From Lachnospiraceae bacterium (GTDB taxonomy: Bacteria > Bacillota > Clostridia > Lachnospirales > Lachnospiraceae), in NCBI GenBank assembly GCA_910575555.1, contig CAJTFX010000008.1:124001-188000 (forward strand): a DNA stretch of 64,000 nt, given 5' to 3'. The notes under the pieces are model-generated. The model made no database searches, was not told the origin of the DNA, and saw only the letters and a list, made by a program, of their open reading frames with translations. The translations under genes were made by a program, and so were the position numbers. Below, piece by piece: positions 54,701 through 62,115 of this stretch; the first letter of the stretch is position 1; each line of letters starts with the position of its first letter.

Positions 54701-56458
54701 TATGCGGTGATGTATATTATTGCCCAGAAACTGGTGTGGAAATCCAATGAGGACGGCTATCTGGTAGGCTCCAGAGGGTCGGTAGGCTCTTCCTTTGTGG
54801 CCACCATGGCGGGAATTACCGAGGTGAATCCTTTGGCGCCCCATTATTACTGCAGCAAATGCCATTATTGTGACTTTGAATCGGAGGAGGTCAAAGCCTA
54901 TGCAGACGCCGGCCGGGCCGGCTGCGATATGCAGGACAAAAATTGTCCGGTGTGCGGGGAGCCGCTGCGGAAAGAAGGATTTGACATCCCCTTTGAAACG
55001 TTTCTGGGATTTAAAGGGAACAAAGAACCGGATATTGATTTGAATTTTTCCGGAGAATATCAGAGTAAGGCCCATGCCTACTGCGAAGTGATTTTCGGAT
55101 ATGGGCAGACTTACCGTGCCGGAACTATCGGTACTCTGGCCGATAAGACGGCCTTTGGATATATTCGGAATTACTACGAAGAACGGGGCGTTCGGAAACG
55201 GAATTGTGAAATTGAGCGGATTGTCCAGGGGTGCGTAGGCATCCGGCGGACTACCGGGCAGCATCCGGGGGGAATTATTGTGCTTCCTTTAGGAGAGGAG
55301 ATCCATTCCTTCACCCCGATTCAGCATCCGGCCAATGATATGAGCACAGATATTGTCACTACCCATTTTGATTATCACTCCATTGATCATAATCTGCTGA
55401 AGCTGGATATACTGGGGCACGACGATCCTACCATGATCCGTATGCTGGAGGATTTAACGGGAATTGACGCCCGTGAAATTCCTCTGGACGATAAAGATGT
55501 GATGTCCCTGTTCCAAAGTACAAAAGCCCTTGGAATTGAACCGGAGGATATCGGCGGATGTAAGCTGGGTTCCCTTGGAATTCCGGAGTTTGGGACAGAA
55601 TTCGTAATTCAGATGCTGATTGACACCAATCCTCAGTCTTTTTCTGATTTGGTGCGTATCTCCGGCTTGTCTCATGGGACGGATGTGTGGCTTGGAAATG
55701 CCCAGACCTTGATTCAGGAAGGAAAGGCTACCATTTCCACGGCAATCTGCACCCGTGACGATATTATGACGTATCTCATCAGTATGGGGATGGAAAGTGA
55801 ATTGAGCTTTACCATTATGGAAAGCGTCAGAAAGGGCAAGGGCTTAAAACCGGACTGGGAAGAAGCGATGACCAGCCATAACGTACCGGACTGGTATATC
55901 TGGTCCTGCAAGAAAATTAAATATATGTTCCCGAAAGCCCACGCTGCGGCATATGTGATGATGGCATGGCGGATTGCCTACTGCAAAATTTTCTATCCCC
56001 TGGCTTATTATGCAGCGTTTTTCAGTATCCGCGCCACTTCTTTCAGCTATGAGCTGATGTGCCAGGGCAAGGAAAAACTGGAGTATTTTCTGGCGGATTA
56101 TGAGCGCAGAAAAGATTCCTTAACCAAAAAAGAGCAGGATACCGTAAAAGATATGAAAATCGTACAGGAAATGTACGCCCGGGGCTTTGAGTTTCTTCCC
56201 ATGGACTTGTTTTCTGCTCAGGCGCATGCTTTTCAGATTGTGGAAGGAAAGCTCATGCCCTCGTTGGACAGCATTGAGGGATTGGGAGACAAGGCGGCAG
56301 AGGCCGTGGTAGAGGCGGCAAAAGACGGACCTTTTCTGTCAAAGGATGATTTCCGTCAGCGGACGAAAGTGTCTAAATCTGTCATTGATCTGATGGGAGA
56401 TTTGGGAATTCTGGGAAATCTGCCTGAATCCAATCAGCTTTCGCTGTTTGATTTTTAA
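51752..56458 (+). CDS. polC: DNA polymerase III PolC-type
   Basis: The main replicative polymerase of Firmicutes, 1568 residues. Order: N-terminal domain; a Gly/Pro-rich insert with four 18-residue repeats (about residues 212-283); an OB fold (VVIRGKVLSLDTREIRNEKTI region); a split PHP domain (VELHCHTKMSDMDGVS); a DEDD proofreading exonuclease (VFDLETTGFSP); the rest of PHP; and the polymerase core with CSKCHYCDFE and CPVCGEPL zinc ligands and the catalytic EPDIDLNFSGEYQ. The C-terminal QLSLFDF fits a sliding-clamp binding motif. The repeat insert is unusual for PolC. Confidence 0.97.
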   Translation: MNKLFFEVFPDLKVASGLENLMTEVEVTKVSSNRKRDHLRVYLLSSRLINKGNIYRLESDIRKQLFPNHDISVKIIEKFQLSGQYNPRKLMDVYKDSVLEEFRAYSLLEYNVLRMAQMEFPEEDRMHLTFEDSVIARQKSEEVVQILEKIICERCGLDVKIQVDYQEPKEKKHKKNSDIQLQNEIHNIISQSSAGARKERQAFGKSGEGQVPWNPGSGVMNQNPGEPGAPWNPELGAMNQNPGETGAPWNLESGAMPQNPGETGIPWNSDDSAAAQPAGDAGVSQNMAAGQSGNPGRGKKQSGQSYGSKKGEFSPRGYGNRRGQSYGGIKKSDNPDVVYGRDFEEEPISMEQIAGEIGEVVIRGKVLSLDTREIRNEKTIIMFSVTDFTDTIMIKMFAKNENVPEITSNVKKGAFLKIKGITTIDRFDGELTIGSVTGMKKIPDFTTTRMDNSPEKRVELHCHTKMSDMDGVSEVKDIIKRAMKWGHKAIAITDHGDVQSFPDANHAVSPEDDFKVIYGVEAYLVDDLKQVIENPRGQSLDDTYVVFDLETTGFSPVNNRIIEIGAVKVCQGKITDRFSTFVNPQVPIPYKIEELTNIRDDMVLDAPLIEDALPEFLEFCSGAIMVAHNAGFDMSFISKNCERQGLPCEYTVVDTVALARVLMPQLNRFKLDTVAKALKISLENHHRAVDDAACTAEIFVKFIEMLKERGIRDLDGANELGNTSVENIRKLPSHHAIILAANDTGRINLYRLVSDSHLTYFHRQPRIPKSEFIKHREGLLIGSACEAGELYQAILRGNSEEEIARLARFYDYLEIQPLGNNEFMLRGDNPAAASWEELKKINRRIVRLGEEFHKPVVATCDVHFLDPEDEVYRRIIMAGKGFKDADNQAPLYLRTTEEMLEEFQYLGSEKAEEVVIVNPGKIADMCEKISPVRPDKCPPVIENSDQMLRDICYNKAHEIYGEELPRVVYERLERELNSIISNGYAVMYIIAQKLVWKSNEDGYLVGSRGSVGSSFVATMAGITEVNPLAPHYYCSKCHYCDFESEEVKAYADAGRAGCDMQDKNCPVCGEPLRKEGFDIPFETFLGFKGNKEPDIDLNFSGEYQSKAHAYCEVIFGYGQTYRAGTIGTLADKTAFGYIRNYYEERGVRKRNCEIERIVQGCVGIRRTTGQHPGGIIVLPLGEEIHSFTPIQHPANDMSTDIVTTHFDYHSIDHNLLKLDILGHDDPTMIRMLEDLTGIDAREIPLDDKDVMSLFQSTKALGIEPEDIGGCKLGSLGIPEFGTEFVIQMLIDTNPQSFSDLVRISGLSHGTDVWLGNAQTLIQEGKATISTAICTRDDIMTYLISMGMESELSFTIMESVRKGKGLKPDWEEAMTSHNVPDWYIWSCKKIKYMFPKAHAAAYVMMAWRIAYCKIFYPLAYYAAFFSIRATSFSYELMCQGKEKLEYFLADYERRKDSLTKKEQDTVKDMKIVQEMYARGFEFLPMDLFSAQAHAFQIVEGKLMPSLDSIEGLGDKAAEAVVEAAKDGPFLSKDDFRQRTKVSKSVIDLMGDLGILGNLPESNQLSLFDF
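52385..52600 (+). repeat. 54-bp coding repeat inside polC
   Basis: Four units begin at 52385, 52439, 52493 and 52547, each encoding about PWNPGSGVMNQNPGEPGA; the fourth is diverged. They are in frame and extend a linker between the N-terminal domain and the OB fold. Confidence 0.85.
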
Positions 56459-56464
56459 GCTGGG

Positions 56465-56493
56465 TTGACCGCAAGTGGGAAAAGTGGTATGTT
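56465..56493 (+). promoter_or_regulatory. Promoter of the SCP2-like gene
   Basis: TTGACC (56465-56470) and TATGTT (56488-56493) are 17 nt apart, just after the polC stop. Confidence 0.55.
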
Positions 56494-56612
56494 AATAGCA
56501 GTATTGTATCTGTAAAGCATCCTGTGCAGACTTGTGCCGGAGATTCTAAAGAGCATAAGATGAGGACAGATACAGACTGCCGCATATTTTTGGGAAAGAG
56601 AGGATGGGAATT

Positions 56613-56945
56613 ATGACGTACGAAGAATTTTTTAAAAAGGTGAAAGAAGCGTTTGCAGACGCGGATGTCAGCGGGATGACAGAACATCTTGCGTATCAGT
56701 TTAACATTACCGGAGAGGCAGAGGGCATTTTCTATGTGGAGGTAAAAGAAGGAAAACTCTATGTGGAGCCGTATGACTATCATGACAGAGACGCCATGTT
56801 CACCTGTTCCGCCGAGAATCTGATGAAGATTGCCAATGGAAAATTAGATCCGATTCTGGCCGTAACCTTAAAAAAGCTGAAAGTGGAAGGAAATATTGAT
56901 AAGGCGCTGAAACTGAAAAGTTTAATCGGCGGGAAAAAGAAATAA
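56613..56945 (+). CDS. SCP2 sterol-binding-domain protein
   Basis: The 110-residue protein has the SCP-2 fold pattern: an N-terminal helix (YEEFFKKVKEAF), strands with a GEAEGIFYVEVKEGKLYVEPY hairpin, then MFTCSAENLMKIANGKLDPILAVTLKKLKVEGNIDKALKLKSLI. It probably binds a lipid or hydrophobic ligand in the cytoplasm. ATG 56613 is chosen because the AAAGAGG is directly adjacent to the upstream in-frame ATG at 56604 but well spaced from 56613. Confidence 0.85.
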   Translation: MTYEEFFKKVKEAFADADVSGMTEHLAYQFNITGEAEGIFYVEVKEGKLYVEPYDYHDRDAMFTCSAENLMKIANGKLDPILAVTLKKLKVEGNIDKALKLKSLIGGKKK

Positions 56946-56961
56946 TTTATTCGATGTAATG

Positions 56962-57059
56962 AAAAGGGGATATCAGAAAATGAGATTTACACACAATATA
57001 TGGCTGCGATACAGCAGCCATATATTGCGGAACTCTGCCATTTTCCGATATCCTCTTTT
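56962..57059. terminator. Nested palindrome between convergent genes
   Basis: An outer pair of 21-nt arms (56962-56982 and 57039-57059, two mismatches) encloses a perfect 14-bp hairpin (CAATATATGGCTGC, 56994-57007, with 57014-57027). The outer right arm ends in CTTTTG and the left begins AAAAG, so it can act in both directions. It lies between convergent SCP2-like and xpt genes. Confidence 0.7.
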
Positions 57060-57136
57060 GTGTATATTGCGGCACAGGCGGTTTGAAAGTGAAAGAGGGC
57101 AGCTTAAAACTGCTGTTTGTCCCCAATACAGGAATT

Positions 57137-57709
57137 TCAGTCTATAAATTCAATATAATTTTCTTCCATCTTTCCAATCCGGGCCAGGGCATAGACTTCA
57201 ATGCCCTGGGATTTCAGTTTTTCCCGTCCGGGCTGAAAAGATTTCTCAATTAAAACGCCGAGGCCTGCAATAGTGGCATGGGACATGCGTATCAGCCGGA
57301 TTGCGGCGGTAGCGGCTTCCCCGTTTGCCAGAAAATCGTCCACCAGAAGAACATGATCCTCTGCAGTCATGAATTTTTTGGAGAGGGTCAGTTCGTAGTT
57401 TGTTTCTTTTGTAAAAGATGTGACCACAGTCTGGTACAAATCCTGGTTCAAAATCTTGGAGGGCTGTTTTTTTAAAATTACCATGGGAACCTCTAAAGCA
57501 AGAGCCGTCATCAATGCGGGAGAGATGCCGGAGCTTTCAATGGTGGCGACTTTGGTGATTCCCCTGCCCCGGAAATGCTCGGCGATTTCTTTCCCCATTT
57601 CCTGCATCAATGCGGGGTCTACCTGATGGTTGATAAAGCTGTCTACTTTCAGAATATGTTCATTTACGGCATTGCCGTCCTGTCTGATTTTTTCTTCTAA
57701 TAATTTCAT
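57137..57709 (-). CDS. xpt: Xanthine phosphoribosyltransferase
   Basis: Purine salvage: xanthine plus PRPP gives XMP. The 190 residues include LLEEKIRQDGNAVNEHILKVDSFINHQVDP at the start, the ESSGISPALMTALALEVP substrate segment and the PRPP loop VLLVDDFLANGEAATAA. It is the only gene on its strand here, with a promoter facing that of rlmH. Unlike Bacillus xpt, its leader of under 60 nt has no room for a purine riboswitch. Confidence 0.95.
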   Translation of the reverse strand: MKLLEEKIRQDGNAVNEHILKVDSFINHQVDPALMQEMGKEIAEHFRGRGITKVATIESSGISPALMTALALEVPMVILKKQPSKILNQDLYQTVVTSFTKETNYELTLSKKFMTAEDHVLLVDDFLANGEAATAAIRLIRMSHATIAGLGVLIEKSFQPGREKLKSQGIEVYALARIGKMEENYIEFID

Positions 57710-57733
57710 GGATGATTCACCTCTGGGATTGGT

Positions 57734-57762
57734 TTGACTAAAATTTAACTCACTGCTATTAT
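57734..57762 (+). promoter_or_regulatory. Promoter of rlmH
   Basis: TTGACT (57734-57739) and TATTAT (57757-57762) are 17 nt apart, 48 bp before the rlmH start. Its -10 box overlaps that of the opposing xpt promoter. Confidence 0.7.
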
Positions 57763-57789
57763 TATAAAGGAAAAGGAATCACATTACAA
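57761..57789 (-). promoter_or_regulatory. Promoter of xpt
   Basis: On the reverse strand TTGTAA (57789-57784) and a consensus TATAAT (57766-57761) have a 17-nt spacer. It overlaps the rlmH promoter by 2 bp. Confidence 0.7.
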
Positions 57790-57809
57790 TATCTATTGAA
57801 GGGAGATTT

Positions 57810-58289
57810 ATGAAGATTACCATATTAGCAGTCGGAAAAATAAAGGAAAAATTCTACCGGCAGGCCATAGAAGAGTTTGAAAAACGCCTCAGCCGTTATT
57901 GTAAACTGGAAATTGTTGAAGTTGCAGATGAGAAAACGCCGGATCATGCCAGTGAAGCAGAAGAATTGCTGATTAAAGAAAAAGAAGGGCAGAGGCTTTT
58001 GAAACATGTCCGTGACGACGCCTGGATCTGCGCCCTGGCAATCAACGGAAAAATGCTGGATTCTGTGGAGCTTTCTGAAAAGTTAGAAAGCCTGGGAGTG
58101 TCCGGAATCAGCCATATCATATTTGTCATCGGCGGTTCCCTGGGGCTGGCGGAGCAGGTATTGAAGCGGGCGGATTATTTGCTGAGTTTTTCAAAGATGA
58201 CGTTTCCTCATCAGCTGATGAGGGTGATTCTGCTGGAACAGATTTATCGAAGCTGCCGGATTCTTTCGAAGCAGCCATACCACAAGTGA
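57810..58289 (+). CDS. rlmH: 23S rRNA m3-pseudouridine 1915 methyltransferase
   Basis: The 159-residue SPOUT enzyme (OrfX in staphylococci) methylates pseudouridine in helix 69. The knot motifs FVIGGSLGLAEQVLKRAD and LSFSKMTFPHQLMRVILLEQIYR are intact, ending QPYHK. The last codons, with the following bases, are repeated at 59897-59924, and the 3' end of rlmH is the known SCC insertion site in Staphylococcus. The ATG follows AAGGGAG. Confidence 0.97.
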   Translation: MKITILAVGKIKEKFYRQAIEEFEKRLSRYCKLEIVEVADEKTPDHASEAEELLIKEKEGQRLLKHVRDDAWICALAINGKMLDSVELSEKLESLGVSGISHIIFVIGGSLGLAEQVLKRADYLLSFSKMTFPHQLMRVILLEQIYRSCRILSKQPYHK

Positions 58290-58299
58290 GGACGAAAGG
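58272..58299 (+). mobile_element. Left attachment-like repeat at the rlmH 3' end
   Basis: The 28 bp encode the last residues QPYHK and stop of rlmH plus 10 bp beyond. It matches 59897-59924 with 3 differences, the last 16 bp (AAGTGAGGACGAAAGG) being identical. Confidence 0.65.
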
Positions 58300-58841
58300 G
58301 AACGGAAGTTCAGACAAAAAAGGGAATAAGAGTTTTAATCAGCCAGAAATTATCCGGTTTTTACAGAACAATGGCGGCATGCCACCAGACGGTGCGCCGT
58401 CTGTTTTTATGCGCCGGGAATTTTATTCCGTAATTGACACGCTTTATGAGCTGAATAACCTTTGGATGCTGTCAGAATTTATCCCCCAGAACCAGCAGGT
58501 TTTATTTCAGGAAACACGTTTTATTTCAGGAAACACAGAGAGGCACAGAATACCGGAAGAAACTGGATTTTACGGAAATCAGCAGGATTGGGAAAGACAC
58601 CATGCTGTCCCGGATGTTCCAGGTCATGGAAAAGTTCCATATGGATGAATGGCTGGCGGAAGATACGGACTATACCGCCATTACACGCAGAGTAAAGGTA
58701 TATGCAGCCACAACAGGAAGTGGGAAAATTGTGCCGCAGATTATGCTTCTGGGAAACTGGGTAAAGAAGTGGGGATTTGAAGCGGGGTGCAGTATGCGTG
58801 TGGAGTGCTTCCCCAATAAGCTGGTTATTTTGAAAGAATAA
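58286..58841 (+). pseudogene. SymE-like domain gene disrupted by a 19-bp tandem duplication
   Basis: The upstream frame reads to LWMLSEFIPQNQQVLFQE and then is thrown out of frame by a perfect tandem copy of GTTTTATTTCAGGAAACAC (58499-58517, 58518-58536). Deleting one copy restores a single frame of about 178 residues, continuing TQRGTEYRKKLDFTEIS into DTMLSRMFQVMEKFHMDEW and ending QIMLLGNWVKKWGFEAGCSMRV..LVILKE. That ending matches the SymE-type domain (a fold related to AbrB-like DNA binders), in which L-G-x-W-x-x-x-G-F and a terminal LVI are typical. The true start is unclear: GTG 58286 overlaps the rlmH stop and has no ribosome binding site. Confidence 0.65.
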
Positions 58842-58868
58842 AAACCATAAAAGCAAAGGCATAGATGA

Positions 58869-58897
58869 TTGTAATTTAGCTGGGGACTGTGTATAAT
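58869..58897 (+). promoter_or_regulatory. Promoter of the Rpn-like nuclease gene
   Basis: TTGTAA (58869-58874) and a consensus TATAAT (58892-58897) are 17 nt apart, 32 bp before the start. Confidence 0.75.
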
Positions 58898-58928
58898 AGA
58901 ATCATAAAGGAAAGCAGGTTAAAATAAA

Positions 58929-59771
58929 ATGAATGGCAATGAAAAAGAGCAGATGGAAAGTATGGAAGACAGACAAAGAAGCTGGGAAGAATTAGGCATA
59001 TCCAATGATTTCCTGTTTGGGAAAGTCATGCAGAACCCGGAACTGTGTAAAGAATTACTGCAGAGGATTCTGCCGGATTTGGATATTGACCATGTGGAAT
59101 ATCCGGAGTTGCAGAAAAGCATTGAGCAGGACAGGGACGCCCACGGAGTAAGGCTGGATGTGTATGTAAAGGATGATAAAGAAACAGTTTATGACATAGA
59201 AATGCAGGTAAGCAATACAAAGGAGCTTCCCAAAAGGAGCAGATATTATCAGAGCATGATAGATTTACAGCTCATTGATAAGAAACAGCATTATAAAAGG
59301 CTGAACCGGAGCTACATCATATTTATCTGTCCGTTTGATTTATACGATAAAGGGCGGCATATCTATACTTTTGAAAATATCTGTAAAGAGGATAAAAGTG
59401 TTTTCATGGGGGATGAAGCGGTAAAAATATTTCTCAACACGGAAGGGACACTGGATGACGTCAGTAAAGAACTAATGGCAGTTCTGAATTATGTGGCGGG
59501 GAGGAAGTCGGATGATACAGAGGATTCTTATGTAAAAAAACTGGAAGAAGCGGTAAAAGAAGCAAAGAGAAACAGGGAATGGAGGCATGAATATATGACG
59601 TTGTTAATGAGAGACCAGGAGAATCAGGAAATCGGAGAAAAAAATGGAGAAAAAAAGATGGCTAAACTGATAATATTATTAAATGAAGACGGTCGGTTAT
59701 CAGATATCATCAGAGTATCACAGGATGAAGAATACCGTCAGGAGCTTTATGAGGAATATCATATTAGTTAA
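58929..59771 (+). CDS. Rpn/PD-(D/E)XK nuclease family putative transposase
   Basis: The 280-residue protein belongs to the family labelled recombination-promoting nuclease or PD-(D/E)XK transposase. The likely active site is D in GVRLDVYVKD followed by E and Q in YDIEMQV, with NDFLFGKVMQNPELCKELLQ at the N-terminus typical of the family. The C-terminus has a charged coiled-coil (about 195-245) and a helical tail. In E. coli relatives promote RecA-independent recombination. These genes occur in many copies in Lachnospiraceae and are mobile or accessory. It lies within the rlmH-flanked island. Confidence 0.85.
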   Translation: MNGNEKEQMESMEDRQRSWEELGISNDFLFGKVMQNPELCKELLQRILPDLDIDHVEYPELQKSIEQDRDAHGVRLDVYVKDDKETVYDIEMQVSNTKELPKRSRYYQSMIDLQLIDKKQHYKRLNRSYIIFICPFDLYDKGRHIYTFENICKEDKSVFMGDEAVKIFLNTEGTLDDVSKELMAVLNYVAGRKSDDTEDSYVKKLEEAVKEAKRNREWRHEYMTLLMRDQENQEIGEKNGEKKMAKLIILLNEDGRLSDIIRVSQDEEYRQELYEEYHIS

Positions 59772-59784
59772 GAGAGAAAGTAAC

Positions 59785-59812
59785 AGGCAGAACATACCAA
59801 AATGTTCTGCCT
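59785..59812 (+). terminator. Terminator of the Rpn-like gene
   Basis: AGGCAGAACAT (59785-59795) and ATGTTCTGCCT (59802-59812) are a perfect 11-bp stem with a 6-nt loop, followed by TATTACATTT. Confidence 0.65.
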
Positions 59813-59896
59813 TATTACATTTCACATTTATGCGAGATGATAATATTTCAAAAAGATTCATTTTTAAGCAATTTACGCACTTAGGCATGTTATGGA

Positions 59897-59924
59897 CAGC
59901 CGCACCATAAGTGAGGACGAAAGG
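59897..59924 (+). mobile_element. Right attachment-like repeat copying the rlmH 3' end
   Basis: It reproduces the last rlmH codons (QPHHK, stop) and following bases but no more of rlmH upstream, as expected for a distal attachment site and not for a gene duplication. With the left copy it brackets about 1.6 kb. Confidence 0.65.
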
Positions 59925-59956
59925 ATACTGACAGTTTCTTTTTGCGTAGATTACGA

Positions 59957-59985
59957 TTGACAGAAAACACTTTTTATACTATACT
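59957..59985 (+). promoter_or_regulatory. Promoter of the GntR/YtrA operon with operator-like repeat
   Basis: A consensus TTGACA (59957-59962) and TATACT (59980-59985) have a 17-nt spacer. Directly downstream, GTACTTACCGTAC and a CTTAC/GTAAG pair (about 59985-60010) form an inverted repeat placed where an autorepressor would bind. Confidence 0.75.
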
Positions 59986-60055
59986 GTACTTACCGTACAA
60001 TAACAGTAAGGCGCGGGACGACGGAAGGAATACACTGGGAGAAGGAACACAAGTA

Positions 60056-60433
60056 ATGAATATTGTTATATCCAACCAAACGGGAATACCGATTTATGAG
60101 CAAATCAAAGAACAAATCAAAATATCTATTTTGACAGGTGAATTATCTGAAAACGCGCCGCTTCCTTCACTTCGTCAGCTTGCCCGTGATTTGCAGGTAA
60201 GTTTGGTCACTACTGCCAGAGCATACAGTGAATTAGAGCTGGAAGGGTTCGTCCAGACAATGCCTGGAAAAGGCGTGTATGTAAAGAAAATCAATGATGC
60301 TTTTGTTCGTAATAAATACTTGAAGGAGGCTGAAGCTGCCTTAACTACTGCTGTCCAGCGGGGAAAATTGGCTGGTTTATCAGTAAATGACCTGCATGAA
60401 ATGCTGGATACCATTGAAAGGACAATAAAATGA
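60056..60433 (+). CDS. GntR-family regulator, YtrA subfamily
   Basis: A short 125-residue regulator: a winged helix (PIYEQIKEQIKISILTGEL, PSLRQLARDLQVSLVTTARAYSELELEGFV) followed by a small helical dimerisation tail. This YtrA layout, with an ABC transporter gene overlapping its end, is typical of cell-wall-antibiotic or stress-responsive systems in Firmicutes. The start ATG 60056 is preceded by AAGGAA. The open frame further upstream crosses the promoter and is not coding. Confidence 0.92.
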   Translation: MNIVISNQTGIPIYEQIKEQIKISILTGELSENAPLPSLRQLARDLQVSLVTTARAYSELELEGFVQTMPGKGVYVKKINDAFVRNKYLKEAEAALTTAVQRGKLAGLSVNDLHEMLDTIERTIK

Positions 60434-61281
60434 ACAATGTAATTGAAGTATTGAACCTTAGAAAAGAATATAAAAATTTTTTGCTGGATAATATCAGCTT
60501 TTCCGTTCCCGGTGGTTTTGTCTGCGGCTTTATCGGTGAAAACGGCGCAGGAAAAACTACCACCTTAAAGCTGATCTTAGGCATGGTTAGAAAAGCTGGC
60601 GGCAGCATTAAGTTATTCGGCAAAACTGCGGATGATGTTTCCCTGAAAGAAGATATAGGTGTTTTGTTTGAACAGCCTTATTATCAAGAGGACTGGACAC
60701 CCATTGATGTAGAAAAATCTATGCGTCTTTTCTACAAGAAATGGAGCAACAAAGCCTTTCATCAACACCTGGAACGATTTTCTCTTGACCCTAAGCAGAA
60801 GTATAAAACAATGTCGCGGGGTATGAAAATGAAATTAGGCATGGCAGTCACGTTGGCCCATGATGCAAAGTTGTTATTGCTTGATGAACCGACTTCGGGC
60901 CTTGATCCCGTTGGCCGTGAAGAAATGCTTGAAATTCTCCGTGATTATATGGTTGAAGAAGATAGAACAATATTCTTTTCTACTCACATAACCAGTGACC
61001 TTGAAAAGATTGCCGACTATATTACCTACATCCAAAACGGCAAAATTTTGTACAGTGGACTAATGGATGAATTAATTGAAAAATATTGTTTGGTTAAAGG
61101 TGGAACTGGGGATTTACCAAAGTCAAAACGTAAACAGGTGATTGGATTGCGTGAGTATCCCGGCGGCTTCGATGGTATGATTGAAATAAAAGATATTGCA
61201 GGCTTTCCAGGAAATGTAATTACAGAAATGGTTTCTCTTGATGATATTATGGTACGAATGAGCAAGGAGGTTGAAGTTTGA
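60430..61281 (+). CDS. ABC transporter ATP-binding protein (YtrB-like)
   Basis: Walker A FIGENGAGKTTTLKLILGM, signature MSRGMKMKLGMAVTLAHDA, Walker B LLLLDEPTSGLDP and the switch His (FFSTHITSDLEKIA) are present in 283 residues. The signature has M-S-R-G in place of L-S-G-G, a variation common in this group. It overlaps the regulator gene and the permease gene by 4 bp each, so the three are translationally coupled. Confidence 0.92.
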   Translation: MNNVIEVLNLRKEYKNFLLDNISFSVPGGFVCGFIGENGAGKTTTLKLILGMVRKAGGSIKLFGKTADDVSLKEDIGVLFEQPYYQEDWTPIDVEKSMRLFYKKWSNKAFHQHLERFSLDPKQKYKTMSRGMKMKLGMAVTLAHDAKLLLLDEPTSGLDPVGREEMLEILRDYMVEEDRTIFFSTHITSDLEKIADYITYIQNGKILYSGLMDELIEKYCLVKGGTGDLPKSKRKQVIGLREYPGGFDGMIEIKDIAGFPGNVITEMVSLDDIMVRMSKEVEV

Positions 61282-61943
61282 TGAAGCGAATGGCAATGTT
61301 TGATTGGAATGCGATGAAGTGCTTTCATCTGCGGCTCTTTCTGATCCCTATCATTTCGTTGGCTGCCGGTTTTATCTCGGCGCTATTGGTTGTCCCCACC
61401 AATGTTTTTATGTTTCTGTTTTTTTCGGTCAATACTTTTGCGGTAGAAGAAAAAGGAGATTTGAATAAGCTGTATTTAACACTCCCTGTCAAGCGTTCCG
61501 CCGTAGTGGCCGGCAGATATGTTTTATCCATTTGCATGGGAGTAGCTGGATTAGTTACGGGCATCCCTCTGGCTATTCTTGCAGACCGCTTTTCCCTATC
61601 GCATTATTATGGTCCGATTGGATGGTTTTTACCTGTTGTGACCATAAGTTATCTGCTGTTTTCAATTTTCAATCTGTGTATGTTTCCAATCTTATTTAAG
61701 ATGGGTTATAGTAAAGGAAAGTTTTGGGGAATGCTTGTGCCGAACGCTCTTTTTGCAGCGCTGTATTGTGCGTGGGTGATTGTTTCATCTTTGCCAGGAA
61801 ATGAATATTTGCTTTTCAATGCGCTGGAATATGCCAGTACAAATGTGCTTTTAGTAAATGGCAGTATGATTGCTGTTGCTACGTTAATTTTGCTGTGTTC
61901 GTTTTTGCTCTCTGAAAATCTATATTCAAATCGAGACTTTTAA
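61278..61943 (+). CDS. ABC-2 type permease of the YtrA-linked transporter
   Basis: The 221-residue protein has six hydrophobic segments and a FSVNTFAVEEKGDLNKLYLTLPVKRSAVVAGRY stretch typical of ABC-2 permeases encoded beside YtrA-type regulators. Its direction and substrate are unknown. Confidence 0.87.
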   Translation: MMKRMAMFDWNAMKCFHLRLFLIPIISLAAGFISALLVVPTNVFMFLFFSVNTFAVEEKGDLNKLYLTLPVKRSAVVAGRYVLSICMGVAGLVTGIPLAILADRFSLSHYYGPIGWFLPVVTISYLLFSIFNLCMFPILFKMGYSKGKFWGMLVPNALFAALYCAWVIVSSLPGNEYLLFNALEYASTNVLLVNGSMIAVATLILLCSFLLSENLYSNRDF

Positions 61944-61956
61944 GAAGGTATCCGAA

Positions 61957-62079
61957 ATGGAACGCTTTCAGAAATTTATCAGCAGGGTGTTGGCCTGTGA
62001 TATTTTGAGGACCTGTGATTATAACGATGAGAGAATTGTATTGGTGCAAAGCTGCATAAGAAAGCATAGGGGGAGTTAA
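61957..62079 (+). CDS. Possible 40-residue small protein
   Basis: An ATG 13 bp after the permease stop opens a 40-codon frame (MERFQKFISRVLACDILRTC start, three Cys, basic end) with a modest AGAAGG upstream. It was not matched to a family. It could be a genuine small operon member or the remnant of a longer gene. Confidence 0.3.
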   Translation: MERFQKFISRVLACDILRTCDYNDERIVLVQSCIRKHRGS

Positions 62080-62115
62080 ATATATCTAATAACTTCCCGT
62101 TTGGAAAGGCCCTAA

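Noticed and set aside
57710-57760. Purine riboswitch upstream of xpt
   Set aside because: The distance from the promoter to the start is about 50 nt, too short for the aptamer, and its conserved loops are absent.
58290-59896. A complete SCC element
   Set aside because: No serine recombinase, replication or core SCC genes are present between the attachment-like repeats; only the site resembles SCC insertion.
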